A stretch of DNA of 64,000 bases from Chelatococcus sp. YT9 (GCF_018398315.1 NZ_JAHBRW010000002.1:1948911-2012910); one strand, 5' to 3'. Counted from the stretch's first letter, positions 46,367 to 54,924 are shown. A program made the numbers and translations. The notes: generated from the letters alone by a model not told the origin.

Positions 46367-46387
46367 CTAGCCGCATGAATTGGCTAG
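46367..46387 (+). promoter_or_regulatory. Hairpin touching the ribosome binding site of the ureohydrolase
   Basis: CTAGCC (46367-46372) pairs with GGCTAG (46382-46387) around a nine-base loop, and the AGGAG ribosome site (46386-46390) begins inside the right arm. Formation would partly mask the ribosome site of the GTG start at 46397. It may act in translational control; six base pairs is short. Confidence 0.35.
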
Positions 46388-46396
46388 GAGCGTTCC

Positions 46397-47374
46397 GTGA
46401 CATCTCTCGATCTTCTACCCCCGGGCCTTGTCGTCAATACCATGAAAGGCGATGTCGCCGAGCATCGCGCTGGCGCGTGGCTCACCTGGGACGGGACGCT
46501 TGACCTCGACTGCGCGATCGTCGGCGTGCCCTATGATGGAGCCTCGGTCGTCCGCACGGGCTCCCGTCATGGGCCTGACGCGGTGCGCCAGGCGATGATG
46601 TATTTCACCACCTATTCGAGCCGAGATCGCCGCGCCATGACCGATTTCCGCGCCGCGGACATCGGCGATATCGAGGTCGTTCTCACAGATATGGAAGGCA
46701 CCTTCGCGCGCATCACCGAGACGGTGCGTCAGCTCGTTACGCGCGGGATCGTGCCGGTGATGATCGGCGGTGATCACTCCATCGCCTTCCCCAACCTGCG
46801 TGGCGTCATCGAGGCCATGGGACCGAGCAAGAAGCTCGGCGTCATCCATTTCGACGCCCATCACGACCTGCGCAAGGCCCACCTCGGGGCCGAGTCGAGC
46901 GGCGTGCCGTTCCGCAAGACCCTCGAGCTTCCCGGCACCCTCCTCAACGGCCGCAACCTCGTGCAGGTTGGCATGGCGGAATTCACCAATTCGCCGCAGC
47001 TCGACGACTACGCGAAGGACATGGGCGTCACGGTCATCTCGGGCCTGGAGGTACGCGAGCGCGGCATCGCCGCCGTCGTCGAGCAGGCCCTGGCGATCGC
47101 CGGTGAGGGGACGGACGCGATCTATCTCTCGGTCGACATCGACTGTCTGTCCCATGCGCAGGCGCCGGGAACCGCCGCACCCAACCCCTTCGGGCTCGAT
47201 CTCCACGACGTGCAGTTCGCCATGCGCAAAATCGCGGCGAGCAACAAGCTGATCGGCGCCGATCTCGTGGAAATCTCGCCGCCCTTCGACCCGCGCAATA
47301 TCACGGGCGCCAGCGGTGCATCACTGATCCTCAGCCTGCTCTATGGGTTGTCGTCACGCACCCCGGCGGCTTGA
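46397..47374 (+). CDS. Ureohydrolase (agmatinase/arginase family)
   Basis: A 325-residue binuclear manganese hydrolase of guanidino compounds. Metal ligands are all present: His127 in VMIGGDHSIAFP, Asp153/His155/Asp157 in HFDAHHDL and Asp247/Asp249 in SVDIDCLSHAQAPG. In the last motif the usual D-P after the metal aspartates is S-H (252-253), a mild family deviation. The GTG at 46397 has AGGAG six bases upstream. Agmatine, guanidinobutyrate, guanidinopropionate and arginine are known substrates of relatives. Divergent from the importer operon and close to ctlX and ornithine cyclodeaminase, it fits a guanidino-compound pathway. Its 3' end overlaps the LysR gene by 34 bases. Confidence 0.88.
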   Translation: MTSLDLLPPGLVVNTMKGDVAEHRAGAWLTWDGTLDLDCAIVGVPYDGASVVRTGSRHGPDAVRQAMMYFTTYSSRDRRAMTDFRAADIGDIEVVLTDMEGTFARITETVRQLVTRGIVPVMIGGDHSIAFPNLRGVIEAMGPSKKLGVIHFDAHHDLRKAHLGAESSGVPFRKTLELPGTLLNGRNLVQVGMAEFTNSPQLDDYAKDMGVTVISGLEVRERGIAAVVEQALAIAGEGTDAIYLSVDIDCLSHAQAPGTAAPNPFGLDLHDVQFAMRKIAASNKLIGADLVEISPPFDPRNITGASGASLILSLLYGLSSRTPAA

Positions 47375-48291
47375 TCACTCTCGCCGTTGAGCGTCAGCAG
47401 CTTCCCGAAGCGGCTCATCAGCCAATGCAGGAAGAGACGATTGCTCGAACGCTCCAGCCGGTAGCCGTCGCAGACGACATACCAGCCGCCGGTCGCCTGG
47501 ATCATGGCCGCAAAGGGTCGCATGAGGCTTCCTTCCCGAACATGGGCCATCGACAGGGTATCGCTGACGAGGACGACGCCGGCGCCCTCGACTGCCATGT
47601 CCATGGCAACGCTGAGGTCGTTGCAATAGAGATGCCGGCGGTAGAGGCTGAAATCATGCTCGCCCTCGTCCGCCAGCCAGCGGCGCCATTCGGAGCCGTC
47701 ATCGCGGTGGAGAAGCACCACATCGCGCAGATCCGCCGCACGCGTCAACGTACGCCCGGCTCGCTGGAACAGGAGCGGGCTGCAGGCGGGCGCGATGGAG
47801 ACATTCTCCAAGAGGAAGGAGCGCTTGCCCGGCCAGTCCCCGGTCCCGAACTGGATGCCGATGTCCGCGTCCGCCACCTCCGCCACGCGGTCATTCTCCG
47901 AAAGGTGGATATGGCATTCGATCGCCGGATGGTCCTCGCAGAAGGCGGGCAGATTCCGGGCGAGCCATTTGCTGGCGAACATCGGCGAGCAAGCGATCAT
48001 CAGACGTCCGCCCTCGGCGTCCGCGTCAACAAGGCTGTGCGCGGTGCGGGCGATGTCCTGCAAAGCCGTTCCCACGGAGCGCGCGAAGATGCGGCCGGCA
48101 TCGGTGAGGGCCACGCCGCGGCCGGATTTCTCAAAGAGGTCGAAACCGAGAGCTTCCTCCAGCTTACGCAACTGGTGGCTGACCGCACTATCCGTCAGGT
48201 TCAGCTCGGTGGCTGCCTTCGTCAGGCTGCCGTGACGCGCCGCCACATCGAATGTGCGCAGCGTGGCGAGCGGCAGGTTACGCGCGACCAT
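47341..48291 (-). CDS. LysR-family transcriptional regulator (GcvA-like)
   Basis: A 316-residue regulator. The N-terminal helix-turn-helix runs from PLATLRTFDVAARHGSLTKA through TDSAVSHQLRKLEEALG (about residues 6-45), and the substrate-binding domain begins near RLMIACSPMFASKWLARNLP, which resembles GcvA-type proteins. It is convergent with the ureohydrolase gene and divergent from the deacetylase gene. It probably controls one of these or the 46074 promoter. The effector is unknown. Confidence 0.9.
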   Translation of the reverse strand: MVARNLPLATLRTFDVAARHGSLTKAATELNLTDSAVSHQLRKLEEALGFDLFEKSGRGVALTDAGRIFARSVGTALQDIARTAHSLVDADAEGGRLMIACSPMFASKWLARNLPAFCEDHPAIECHIHLSENDRVAEVADADIGIQFGTGDWPGKRSFLLENVSIAPACSPLLFQRAGRTLTRAADLRDVVLLHRDDGSEWRRWLADEGEHDFSLYRRHLYCNDLSVAMDMAVEGAGVVLVSDTLSMAHVREGSLMRPFAAMIQATGGWYVVCDGYRLERSSNRLFLHWLMSRFGKLLTLNGESDQAAGVRDDNP

Positions 48292-48433
48292 GCAGCCCGT
48301 CCTTGCCCGAATGCCGCTGCCGGTCGTCTGCCATGGGTCCCACCATCTGCCTCTTCCTGGTCGTCTCTAGCATAACCACGACAGGTAATCGCCCTGCTGG
48401 TCTCCGCATCCCTTCCACCCTCGAGGCCTCCCG

Positions 48434-49330
48434 ATGATGAAACATCCCGCCCCCGCCAATCCCGCGCCACCCGCCCCGGAGTTTCCCTGGCCGCAGGGCA
48501 AGCGTTGCGCCCTGTTTCCAGCCTTCGATGTGGATGCGGAGTCGGTCTGGCTCGGCGGCGACCCCGCCAATGCCGATCGCCACGTCACCCTCTCCTACGG
48601 CGGATATGAGGCCCGCGTCGGCATCCCGAAGATCCTCGAACTGCTGGCGCGCCACGAGGTGCGCGCGACGTTCTTCGTGACCGGCTGGGCGGTCGAGGCC
48701 CATATCAGGAGCTGCGAGGCCATCCTCGCCGCCGGCCACGAAATCGCCCACCACGGCTATCTGCATCTGAAGCCGGACGCAGAGCGCTTCGATGTCATGA
48801 TCGAGGAAATCGACCGGGGCCTCGACGCCATGCGCCGCGTGCTGGGCATCACGCCGGTCGGCTACAGGGCGCCATGGGGCGAGAGCTTCCCCGCCCTTCT
48901 GCAACTGCTCGTGGACCGCGGCATCCGCTATTCCAGCTCCTGGCGGGACGACATCCGGCCCTATCGCCATGTACTGCCCGGCGGTCCGGGGCCCGTCGAG
49001 ATCCCCGTGAATTACAGCTTCGACGACTGGAGCTACGGCCTGACCCATCGCTCCAGCCCCCGGGCGCTCTTCGGCCGCGAAGCGGTGCTCGCTATCTGGC
49101 GCGACGAATTCGACCAGACGCGGGAATGGGGCGGCGTCACCACCATGGTCATGCATCCGCAGGTGACCGGGCGGCCGATGCGCATCCGCATCCTCGACGA
49201 TTTCCTGACTCATATCCGCACCTATGACGATGTCTGGATCGCAACGGGCCGCGAGATCATGGAGCACTATGAAGCCTGCGAGGCGGGCGCCGGCGATACG
49301 GCCCGCGTCAGCCGCCCGCTCTCAGAATGA
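48434..49330 (+). CDS. Polysaccharide deacetylase family protein (PuuE/HpPgdA-like)
   Basis: A 298-residue NodB-fold metallohydrolase. The family motifs are FPAFDVDAESVWLGGD with the catalytic/metal aspartates, EIAHHGYLHLKP with the H-x-x-x-H ligands, and VGYRAPWGESF. The N-terminal SYGGYEARVGIPKILELLAR and the late MVMHPQVTGRPMRIR identify the cytosolic subgroup with PuuE-type allantoinases, cyclic imidases and HpPgdA. There is no signal peptide. Hydrolysis of a cyclic amide or imide is therefore as likely as carbohydrate deacetylation, and would fit the nitrogen-compound setting. Its stop overlaps the convergent oxidoreductase gene by 23 bases. Confidence 0.86.
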   Translation: MMKHPAPANPAPPAPEFPWPQGKRCALFPAFDVDAESVWLGGDPANADRHVTLSYGGYEARVGIPKILELLARHEVRATFFVTGWAVEAHIRSCEAILAAGHEIAHHGYLHLKPDAERFDVMIEEIDRGLDAMRRVLGITPVGYRAPWGESFPALLQLLVDRGIRYSSSWRDDIRPYRHVLPGGPGPVEIPVNYSFDDWSYGLTHRSSPRALFGREAVLAIWRDEFDQTREWGGVTTMVMHPQVTGRPMRIRILDDFLTHIRTYDDVWIATGREIMEHYEACEAGAGDTARVSRPLSE

Positions 49331-50291
49331 TCTTACCCACATGCCGCCCCGTCTCCATGTAGCGATGGGCGGCGGCGGCCTCGGCCAGCGGGAAGACCCG
49401 GTCAACCACCGGTTTGATGCGCCCGCTTTCGAGATGGGGCCAGAGATCGCGCCGTACGCCGGTGACGATACGATCCTTGGCGGCGGCGGGCCGGTCCCGC
49501 AATGACGTGGTGAACAGCGACGCACGTTTCGCGAAGAGTGCAGCGAGCGAGAGCGACACCTCGCGGCCGCCCTGCAGGCCGATGATGGCGATGCGCCCGT
49601 CCTTGGCAAGCGCCTCGATATTCTTCGGGAGATAGGAAGCGCCCATGTTGTCGAGAATGACATCGGCGCCGTGCCCGGCCGTGTGGGCGAGAACCTCGCG
49701 CGCGAAATCCTCGGTCCGATAGGAGATCGCGCGGCTCGCGCCGAGCTCTTGGCACCGCCGCAGCTTGTCCTCGCTCCCCGCGGTCGCCAGAACCTCCGCC
49801 CCCAAGGCCTTGCCGGCCTGCACCGCAAACGAGCCGATGCCGCCCGTGCCCCCATGGACCAGGAGGACTTCCCCCGGGGCCAGCGCGCAGGTGTCGATGA
49901 TGTTGGACCAGACCGTCGCGGACGCCTCGGGAAGTGCTGCCGCCGTCACGAGATCGACCCCGCGCGGCAGGGGCAGGAGCTGGCTGGCTGAGACCGCCGC
50001 CCGTTCAGCATAGCCTCCGCCGGGGACCAGCGTGCAGACCCGGTCGCCGATCATCCAGCCCGTGACATCCGTGCCGATCTCGATGATCACGCCGGAGCAT
50101 TCGATGCCGAGGACGGTCGGCAAGGCAACGCCCTTGGTATAGGTGCCGTTGCGCTGCATGAGGTCGGCATAGTTCAGCGCCGCGGCCTCCACCGCGATGA
50201 CGACCTCGCCGGGGCCAGGCGTGGGATCGTCTATCTCCGCGAGACGCAGGACATCCGGACCGCCGGTTTCGGAGAGTATTACGGCACGCAT
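49308..50291 (-). CDS. NAD(P)H:quinone oxidoreductase (zeta-crystallin-like, MDR superfamily)
   Basis: A 327-residue zinc-free medium-chain reductase. MRAVILSETGGPDVLRLAEI opens the N-terminal domain. VLLVHGGTGGIGSFAVQAGK is the nucleotide-binding loop, and LGASRAISYRTEDFAREV follows. The family reduces quinones or alkenals with NADPH. It stands alone between the deacetylase and ctlX genes, with a separate promoter probably in 50292-50381. The catalysed step here cannot be assigned. Confidence 0.9.
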   Translation of the reverse strand: MRAVILSETGGPDVLRLAEIDDPTPGPGEVVIAVEAAALNYADLMQRNGTYTKGVALPTVLGIECSGVIIEIGTDVTGWMIGDRVCTLVPGGGYAERAAVSASQLLPLPRGVDLVTAAALPEASATVWSNIIDTCALAPGEVLLVHGGTGGIGSFAVQAGKALGAEVLATAGSEDKLRRCQELGASRAISYRTEDFAREVLAHTAGHGADVILDNMGASYLPKNIEALAKDGRIAIIGLQGGREVSLSLAALFAKRASLFTTSLRDRPAAAKDRIVTGVRRDLWPHLESGRIKPVVDRVFPLAEAAAAHRYMETGRHVGKIILRAGG

Positions 50292-50381
50292 GATCGCCCC
50301 CTATCGTGTCAGTCGCGATCAGACATAAGTGATCCCGCACTGACATGCTTGCAATTTCAGCCTCAACAACGGCCGGCCGCA

Positions 50382-51377
50382 TCAAGCCGGCGCTAGAGCG
50401 ACCGTTGGTGCAGGCGTCGCGGCGGCAGCCGAAGTGGCGTGGATGGCGCCGCGCGGCGCCAGATGGATCCCCGCCAACATGCAACGCACGGAACCGCCCG
50501 CGAGCTCGATGGTCGGCACATCGAGGGGCAGCAGAGCGACGTGGCGTTGCAACCGGGCGCGCTGTCCGTCGTCGAGCGCGGCGAGCGCCCGGGACGACAA
50601 AGCGAGGACCCGGCCGTCTCGCCCGTCGAGCTCGATGGCATTGCCAGCGAACTCGGTGATCTGATCAGGGGTGAGATCGATCACATCGCGCCCCGTCGTC
50701 TTGAAGCGCTCGGCAATCTCGGCCCGCCGCTCCAGCCTCGAGATCGCGGAGAGGCCGACCATGCAGAAATCCGTGCCGATGCACATCAGGACATTGGTGT
50801 GGTAGATCGGCCGGCCGTCGCGATCCGCCGCATCGAACACCACCGGCTCGAAGTTGAAATGCGTGCAAAAGCGTTCAAGCGCGACTTCGTTGGTGCGGTT
50901 GGACCGTGCGGCATAGGCAACGCGCTCGATATGGTCGAGCACCATCGCGCCGGTCCCCTCAAGATAGACCGAATCCTGCTCCAGGCCGGAATAGTCGATG
51001 ACATCCTGCACGCGGTAGCGATGCTTCAGCATCTCGATGACATCGCCGCGCCGCTCCCGCCTGCGGCTGGGCGAGAACATGGGATAGAGAGCGACGTGGC
51101 CGCCGGCATGGGTCGAGAACCAGTTGTTGGGGAAGACCGAATCCGGAGTGTCGCGCGTCTCGTCCTCGAAGAGATGAACCGTGATCCCCGCCGCGGCAAG
51201 CTGATCCACGGCGCAACTCACCTCGTCATAGGCCGCCTTCGCGATCGCCTCGGCCGTGCGCGCGCTGTCCTGCGCCTGGAAGGCATTGTCATGGGCGGTC
51301 GCGGGGTTCGGCGAGAAGTGGTGCGGGCGGATCATGACGACGCTACGCGGCGCTTGGACGGACAGTTTATGGGCCAT
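50382..51377 (-). CDS. ctlX: Citrulline utilization hydrolase CtlX-like (amidinotransferase superfamily)
   Basis: A 331-residue guanidine-modifying-superfamily protein. The N-terminus SVVMIRPHHFSPNPATAHDN, the segment DSVFPNNWFSTHAGGHVALY and the C-terminal GGSVRCMLAGIHL with the catalytic cysteine match CtlX proteins, which release ornithine from citrulline. A histidine is in IYHTNVLMCIGTDF. It shares one base with the ornithine cyclodeaminase stop (TAATG), so the pair is co-translated. Together they would turn citrulline to ornithine and then to proline. Arginine deiminase or dimethylargininase activity is a weaker alternative. Confidence 0.85.
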   Translation of the reverse strand: MAHKLSVQAPRSVVMIRPHHFSPNPATAHDNAFQAQDSARTAEAIAKAAYDEVSCAVDQLAAAGITVHLFEDETRDTPDSVFPNNWFSTHAGGHVALYPMFSPSRRRERRGDVIEMLKHRYRVQDVIDYSGLEQDSVYLEGTGAMVLDHIERVAYAARSNRTNEVALERFCTHFNFEPVVFDAADRDGRPIYHTNVLMCIGTDFCMVGLSAISRLERRAEIAERFKTTGRDVIDLTPDQITEFAGNAIELDGRDGRVLALSSRALAALDDGQRARLQRHVALLPLDVPTIELAGGSVRCMLAGIHLAPRGAIHATSAAAATPAPTVALAPA

Positions 51378-52432
51378 TATCGCGCCCCTCCAGCCGAACT
51401 CACGGCCGTCGCGCCATGGTGCCTTGCAATTAGCCCGAAGAGATCGCGTGGATCTTCGGGTTCTGTCACCAGATCGATCTCATCGAAGAAATCCGTGCCG
51501 GCCACCCGATCTCGCAGATAACGCAACGCGGAAAAGTCCTCGGTCGCGAAACCGACGGAATCGAACAGCGTGATCTGCTCCGGCGCGCGTCGGCCGGGCA
51601 CTTCGCCGGCAATGACGCGCCAGAGCTCGGTCACCGGGAAGTCGGGATCCATCTGCTGGATCTCGCCCTCGATGCGCGTCTGTTCGGGAAATTCGACGAA
51701 GACATCCGCGCGCAGCAGGATGTCGCGGTGCAGCTCCGTCTTCCCCGGGCAGTCCCCGCCAACCGCGTTGATATGCACGCCGGCCCCGACCATGTTGTCG
51801 CTCAGGATGGTCGCGTTCGACTTGTCGGCGGTGACGGTCGTGATGATGTCGGCACCCAGCACCGCTTCTTCGGCGCTCGCCGCGCTGGTGATCGCGAAGC
51901 CATAGCCTGCGAGGTTGCTGCGGAACTTGGCGGCGGCGGCCGGATCGATGTCGAAGACCCGCAGCTTGCGTATGCCCAAGAGGGCCTTGAAGGCGAGCGC
52001 CTGGAACTCGGACTGCGCGCCGAGACCGATGATCGCCATGCTGGATGCATCCGGGCGGGCGAGATAGCGCGCCGCAAGCGCCGACGTTGCCGCGGTCCGC
52101 AAGGCGGTCGTGATGGTCATTTCCGACAGGAGCCTGGGGTAACCGGTCGCGACGTCGGACAGGACACCGAAAGCGGTGACGGTCTGCAGGCCGGACCGCG
52201 TGTTCTTTGGATGGCCGTTGACGTATTTGAAGCCGTAGAGCGCGCCGTCGCTCGCCGGCATGAGCTCGATGACCCCGTCCCGGGAGTGGCTGGCGACCCG
52301 CGGCGCTTTCTCGAACGCGGCCCAGCGGCGGAAGTCCTCCTCGATATAGCCGGCCAGCCCGACCAGGAACGGCTCGACGCCGATCGTCTCGACCAGCCGG
52401 ATCATGTTATCGACACCGACATACTGGACCAT
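51377..52432 (-). CDS. Ornithine cyclodeaminase family protein
   Basis: About 351 residues of the mu-crystallin/ornithine cyclodeaminase fold. The substrate region is YGFKYVNGHPKNTRSGLQTV, with KYVNGHPxN as in true ornithine cyclodeaminases, and the Rossmann domain is SSMAIIGLGAQSEFQALAFK. It converts ornithine to proline and ammonia with bound NAD. I prefer ATG 52432, which has GGAG six bases upstream, over the GTG at 52444. It is first in the two-gene operon with ctlX and diverges from an Lrp-type regulator. Confidence 0.9.
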   Translation of the reverse strand: MVQYVGVDNMIRLVETIGVEPFLVGLAGYIEEDFRRWAAFEKAPRVASHSRDGVIELMPASDGALYGFKYVNGHPKNTRSGLQTVTAFGVLSDVATGYPRLLSEMTITTALRTAATSALAARYLARPDASSMAIIGLGAQSEFQALAFKALLGIRKLRVFDIDPAAAAKFRSNLAGYGFAITSAASAEEAVLGADIITTVTADKSNATILSDNMVGAGVHINAVGGDCPGKTELHRDILLRADVFVEFPEQTRIEGEIQQMDPDFPVTELWRVIAGEVPGRRAPEQITLFDSVGFATEDFSALRYLRDRVAGTDFFDEIDLVTEPEDPRDLFGLIARHHGATAVSSAGGAR

Positions 52433-52523
52433 GGCCGCCTCCACGCGCTGATATCACCTGGGAAATTGTATCCCGAGCGAATTGCAGCCAAAATTGATAA
52501 GCTGTACAAAGATCCCCAATATT

Positions 52524-52540
52524 TTGAGCAAATTGCTCAA
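52524..52540. promoter_or_regulatory. Perfect TTGAGCAA-A-TTGCTCAA palindrome (Lrp operator candidate)
   Basis: An 8-1-8 perfect palindrome lies in the 130-base AT-rich gap between the ornithine cyclodeaminase operon and the Lrp-type gene, 22 bases before that gene's start. Local Lrp/AsnC regulators typically bind such 15-17 base symmetric sites near their own and the divergent target promoter. Confidence 0.65.
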
Positions 52541-52562
52541 CCAAAACGCGCATATCGAACAC

Positions 52563-52991
52563 ATGCATATCTTCGATGACCTTGATCGCCAGTTGATCGC
52601 CGCCTTGCGTGAGGACGGGCGGGCCCCGATATCGAAGCTCGCGACGATTCTCGGAATCTCGCGCGCCACCGTGCAAAGCCGCCTCGACCGGCTGCTCGAA
52701 AGCGGGGCGGTGCTCGGCTTCACCATCCGCTCAAGGCACGATTACGATGACAACACCATCCGGGCGATCATGCTCATCGAGGTGACCGGCCGCTCGACCA
52801 CTGCGGTCATCAAGCAGTTGCGCGGCCTGCCGGAGCTGCATTCCCTGCATACCACCAACGGCGCCTGGGACCTGGTGGCGGAGATCCGAGCATCGAGCCT
52901 GAGCGATTTTGACCGCGTGCTGCGCGAGGTGCGCACGATCAACGGGATTTTGAACAGCGAGACCAGCATCCTGCTCTCGTCGGTGGAATAG
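52563..52991 (+). CDS. Lrp/AsnC-family transcriptional regulator
   Basis: About 142 residues from MHIFDDLDRQLIAAL. The helix-turn-helix is ISKLATILGISRATVQSRLD, and a RAM/AsnC ligand domain follows from about residue 62. A TTG start at 52482 would prepend 27 unlikely residues and cover the palindrome. It probably activates the divergent ornithine cyclodeaminase-ctlX operon in response to an amino acid such as ornithine or citrulline; the pairing of an Lrp gene with a catabolic ocd gene is common. Confidence 0.9.
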   Translation: MHIFDDLDRQLIAALREDGRAPISKLATILGISRATVQSRLDRLLESGAVLGFTIRSRHDYDDNTIRAIMLIEVTGRSTTAVIKQLRGLPELHSLHTTNGAWDLVAEIRASSLSDFDRVLREVRTINGILNSETSILLSSVE

Positions 52992-53100
52992 ACGGACATC
53001 AGCGCGCCAATTTGCTGTGAGATGCCAGAATATGGCCCTGAGCCGCGGTTGCGAATCGCCCCGGCTCCGGCGCAGCATCGCGGCAATAGCCGGAGGATCG

Positions 53101-54138
53101 ATGGCATCGGCACACCAACCCAATTTCTTCGCGCTGCTCGAGGTGGAAATCGACGCGCTGGGAACGGAAGCGCGGGAAAAACCACGCCGCAAGGCACGGA
53201 CAAAAGCGGGTGGCCCTGTGCCGCTTCCGGGCCGTCTGCCGGTGGTCGCCTACGACGCGCAGCAGGAAGCCTGGGCCAGCGAACTGGAACAGTCCGGCCG
53301 GTATCGCATCCTGCGCCAGTTGCGGTTCAGGCCCGTCGTCTCTCGCGCGCCCCTGCCGGATGAGAAGGTGGCCGTCATCGTCGATGTGGAAACCACGGGC
53401 CTCGACCACACCAAGGATGAGGTAATTGAACTCGGCATGGTCGCTGTCACTTACAGGGACGACGGCAGCTTCGGCGATGTGATCGCAACATTCAGCGAAT
53501 TGCGCGAGCCGAGCATTCCCATCAGCGCAGAAAGCGTGCGCATTACGGGGATCACGCCGGAAATGGTTGCCGGCAAGGTTCTCGACCTTGATGCCATCAC
53601 CCAGTTCATCGAGCCGGCCTCGCTCATCATCGCCCATAATGCGCGCTTCGACCGGCCATTCTGCGAGAAATTGGCGCGAGGCTTCGACGTCAAGGCCTGG
53701 GCCTGTTCAGCTTCGGAGATCGACTGGGCGAGTTTTGGCTTCGAGGGCGTCAAGCTCGGCTATCTCGTCGGCCAGTCCGGCTGGTTCCACAATGGCCATC
53801 GCGCGGTGGACGATTGCCATGCCTTGCTCGAAGTGCTTGGAGCACCGCTCAAGGACGGCAGGGGTCCGGCCTTCTCCAGACTTCTCGCCAGTGCTCGCCG
53901 CGCTCGCTATCGCATCTGGGCCGAATACAGCCCCTTCGACATGAAGGATGTCCTGAAGGGGCGCGGCTATCGGTGGAACGACGGCTCAGATGGACGTCCC
54001 AAGTCCTGGTGGGTCGAGACCAGCGACGAGGCTCTCCAGGCCGAGTTGCAATTCCTGCGGACCGACATCTACCAGCGTGATGCCGACCCGCGTGTTGACC
54101 GCATCACCGCTTTCGAGCGCTTCAAGTCCGCGCGGTGA
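53101..54138 (+). CDS. 3'-5' exonuclease, DEDDh family (DnaQ/RNase T-like)
   Basis: About 345 residues. The exonuclease core starts at VIVDVETTGLDHTKDEVIEL (Asp95, Glu97), continues with IIAHNARFDRPFCEKL and ends with GHRAVDDCHALLEVLG, giving a complete DEDDh set. An N-terminal basic stretch (EKPRRKARTKAGG) and a C-terminal region of about 70 residues of unknown function (with YSPFDMKDVLKGRGYRWND) flank it. ATG 53101 has GGAGGA just upstream. It is not the replicative epsilon subunit, judging by the extra domains. The substrate, DNA or RNA, is not evident. Confidence 0.88.
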   Translation: MASAHQPNFFALLEVEIDALGTEAREKPRRKARTKAGGPVPLPGRLPVVAYDAQQEAWASELEQSGRYRILRQLRFRPVVSRAPLPDEKVAVIVDVETTGLDHTKDEVIELGMVAVTYRDDGSFGDVIATFSELREPSIPISAESVRITGITPEMVAGKVLDLDAITQFIEPASLIIAHNARFDRPFCEKLARGFDVKAWACSASEIDWASFGFEGVKLGYLVGQSGWFHNGHRAVDDCHALLEVLGAPLKDGRGPAFSRLLASARRARYRIWAEYSPFDMKDVLKGRGYRWNDGSDGRPKSWWVETSDEALQAELQFLRTDIYQRDADPRVDRITAFERFKSAR

Positions 54139-54148
54139 TCGCGGTACG

Positions 54149-54853
54149 TCAGGCGTTGTTCAGGAACTGCTGATAGCGCTCCTTGGTCTCGTCATTCATG
54201 GGATAAAGCCCAGGCAGTGCCACGCCGCGATCCACCTCCTGCATGATCCAGGCTTCCATACGCTCCTGATCGACCGCCTCGGCCGCGACCGCCTCCACGA
54301 GCGCGGCGGGAACGACGACCGCGCCGTCATCGTCGACCACGATCACATCGTCGGGGAAGATGGCGACGCCGCCGCAGGCCACCGGCTCCTGCCAGCCGAC
54401 GAAAGTGAGGCCTGCAACGGAAGGCGGCGCGGCGACGCCCTGGCACCACACCGGCAGACCTGAGGCCTCGACGCCGGCGATATCACGGACTACGCCGTCG
54501 GTGATGAGGGCCGCCACGCCGCGCTTGGCCATGCGCGCGCAGAGAATGTCGCCGAAGATTCCGGCGTCGGTCACGCCCATCGCGTCAACGACGGCGATCA
54601 CGCCATCCGGCATCGCCTCGATAGCGGCGCGCGTCGAGATCGGCGAGGCCCAGGACGCGGGGGTGGCCAGATCCTCACGTGCCGGCACGAAGCGAAGGGT
54701 GAAGGCGGAGCCGACGAATTTGCCCTGGCCTGCCCGCAACGGCTTAGCACCGCGGATCCAGACGTTACGCAATCCCTTCTTCAGCAATACGGTCGTCAGC
54801 GTCGCGGTGGAGACGCCTTCGAGCGTCACGCGCAGGTCAGAGGAAAGCGCCAT
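54149..54853 (-). CDS. RraA-like protein (HMG/CHA aldolase family)
   Basis: A 234-residue RraA-fold protein. FGDILCARMAKRGVAALITD followed by GVVRDIAGVEASGLPV contains the conserved glycine, arginine and aspartate of the metal/oxyacid site used by 4-hydroxy-4-methyl-2-oxoglutarate and 4-carboxy-4-hydroxy-2-oxoadipate aldolases. Those residues suggest aldolase or oxaloacetate decarboxylase capacity rather than RNase E control. It follows the cysteine dioxygenase gene by 71 bases and is convergent with the exonuclease gene. Confidence 0.85.
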   Translation of the reverse strand: MALSSDLRVTLEGVSTATLTTVLLKKGLRNVWIRGAKPLRAGQGKFVGSAFTLRFVPAREDLATPASWASPISTRAAIEAMPDGVIAVVDAMGVTDAGIFGDILCARMAKRGVAALITDGVVRDIAGVEASGLPVWCQGVAAPPSVAGLTFVGWQEPVACGGVAIFPDDVIVVDDDGAVVVPAALVEAVAAEAVDQERMEAWIMQEVDRGVALPGLYPMNDETKERYQQFLNNA

Positions 54854-54924
54854 CGAGTTTGTCCTCGCCAGAAGTGAGAGACGTATGACTACGTCGCTCG
54901 TGGGCGGGGGACAAGGGCGACCGC

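Noticed and set aside
52482..52562. TTG-started extension of the Lrp gene
   Set aside because: It would cover the perfect palindrome and add residues not found in the family.
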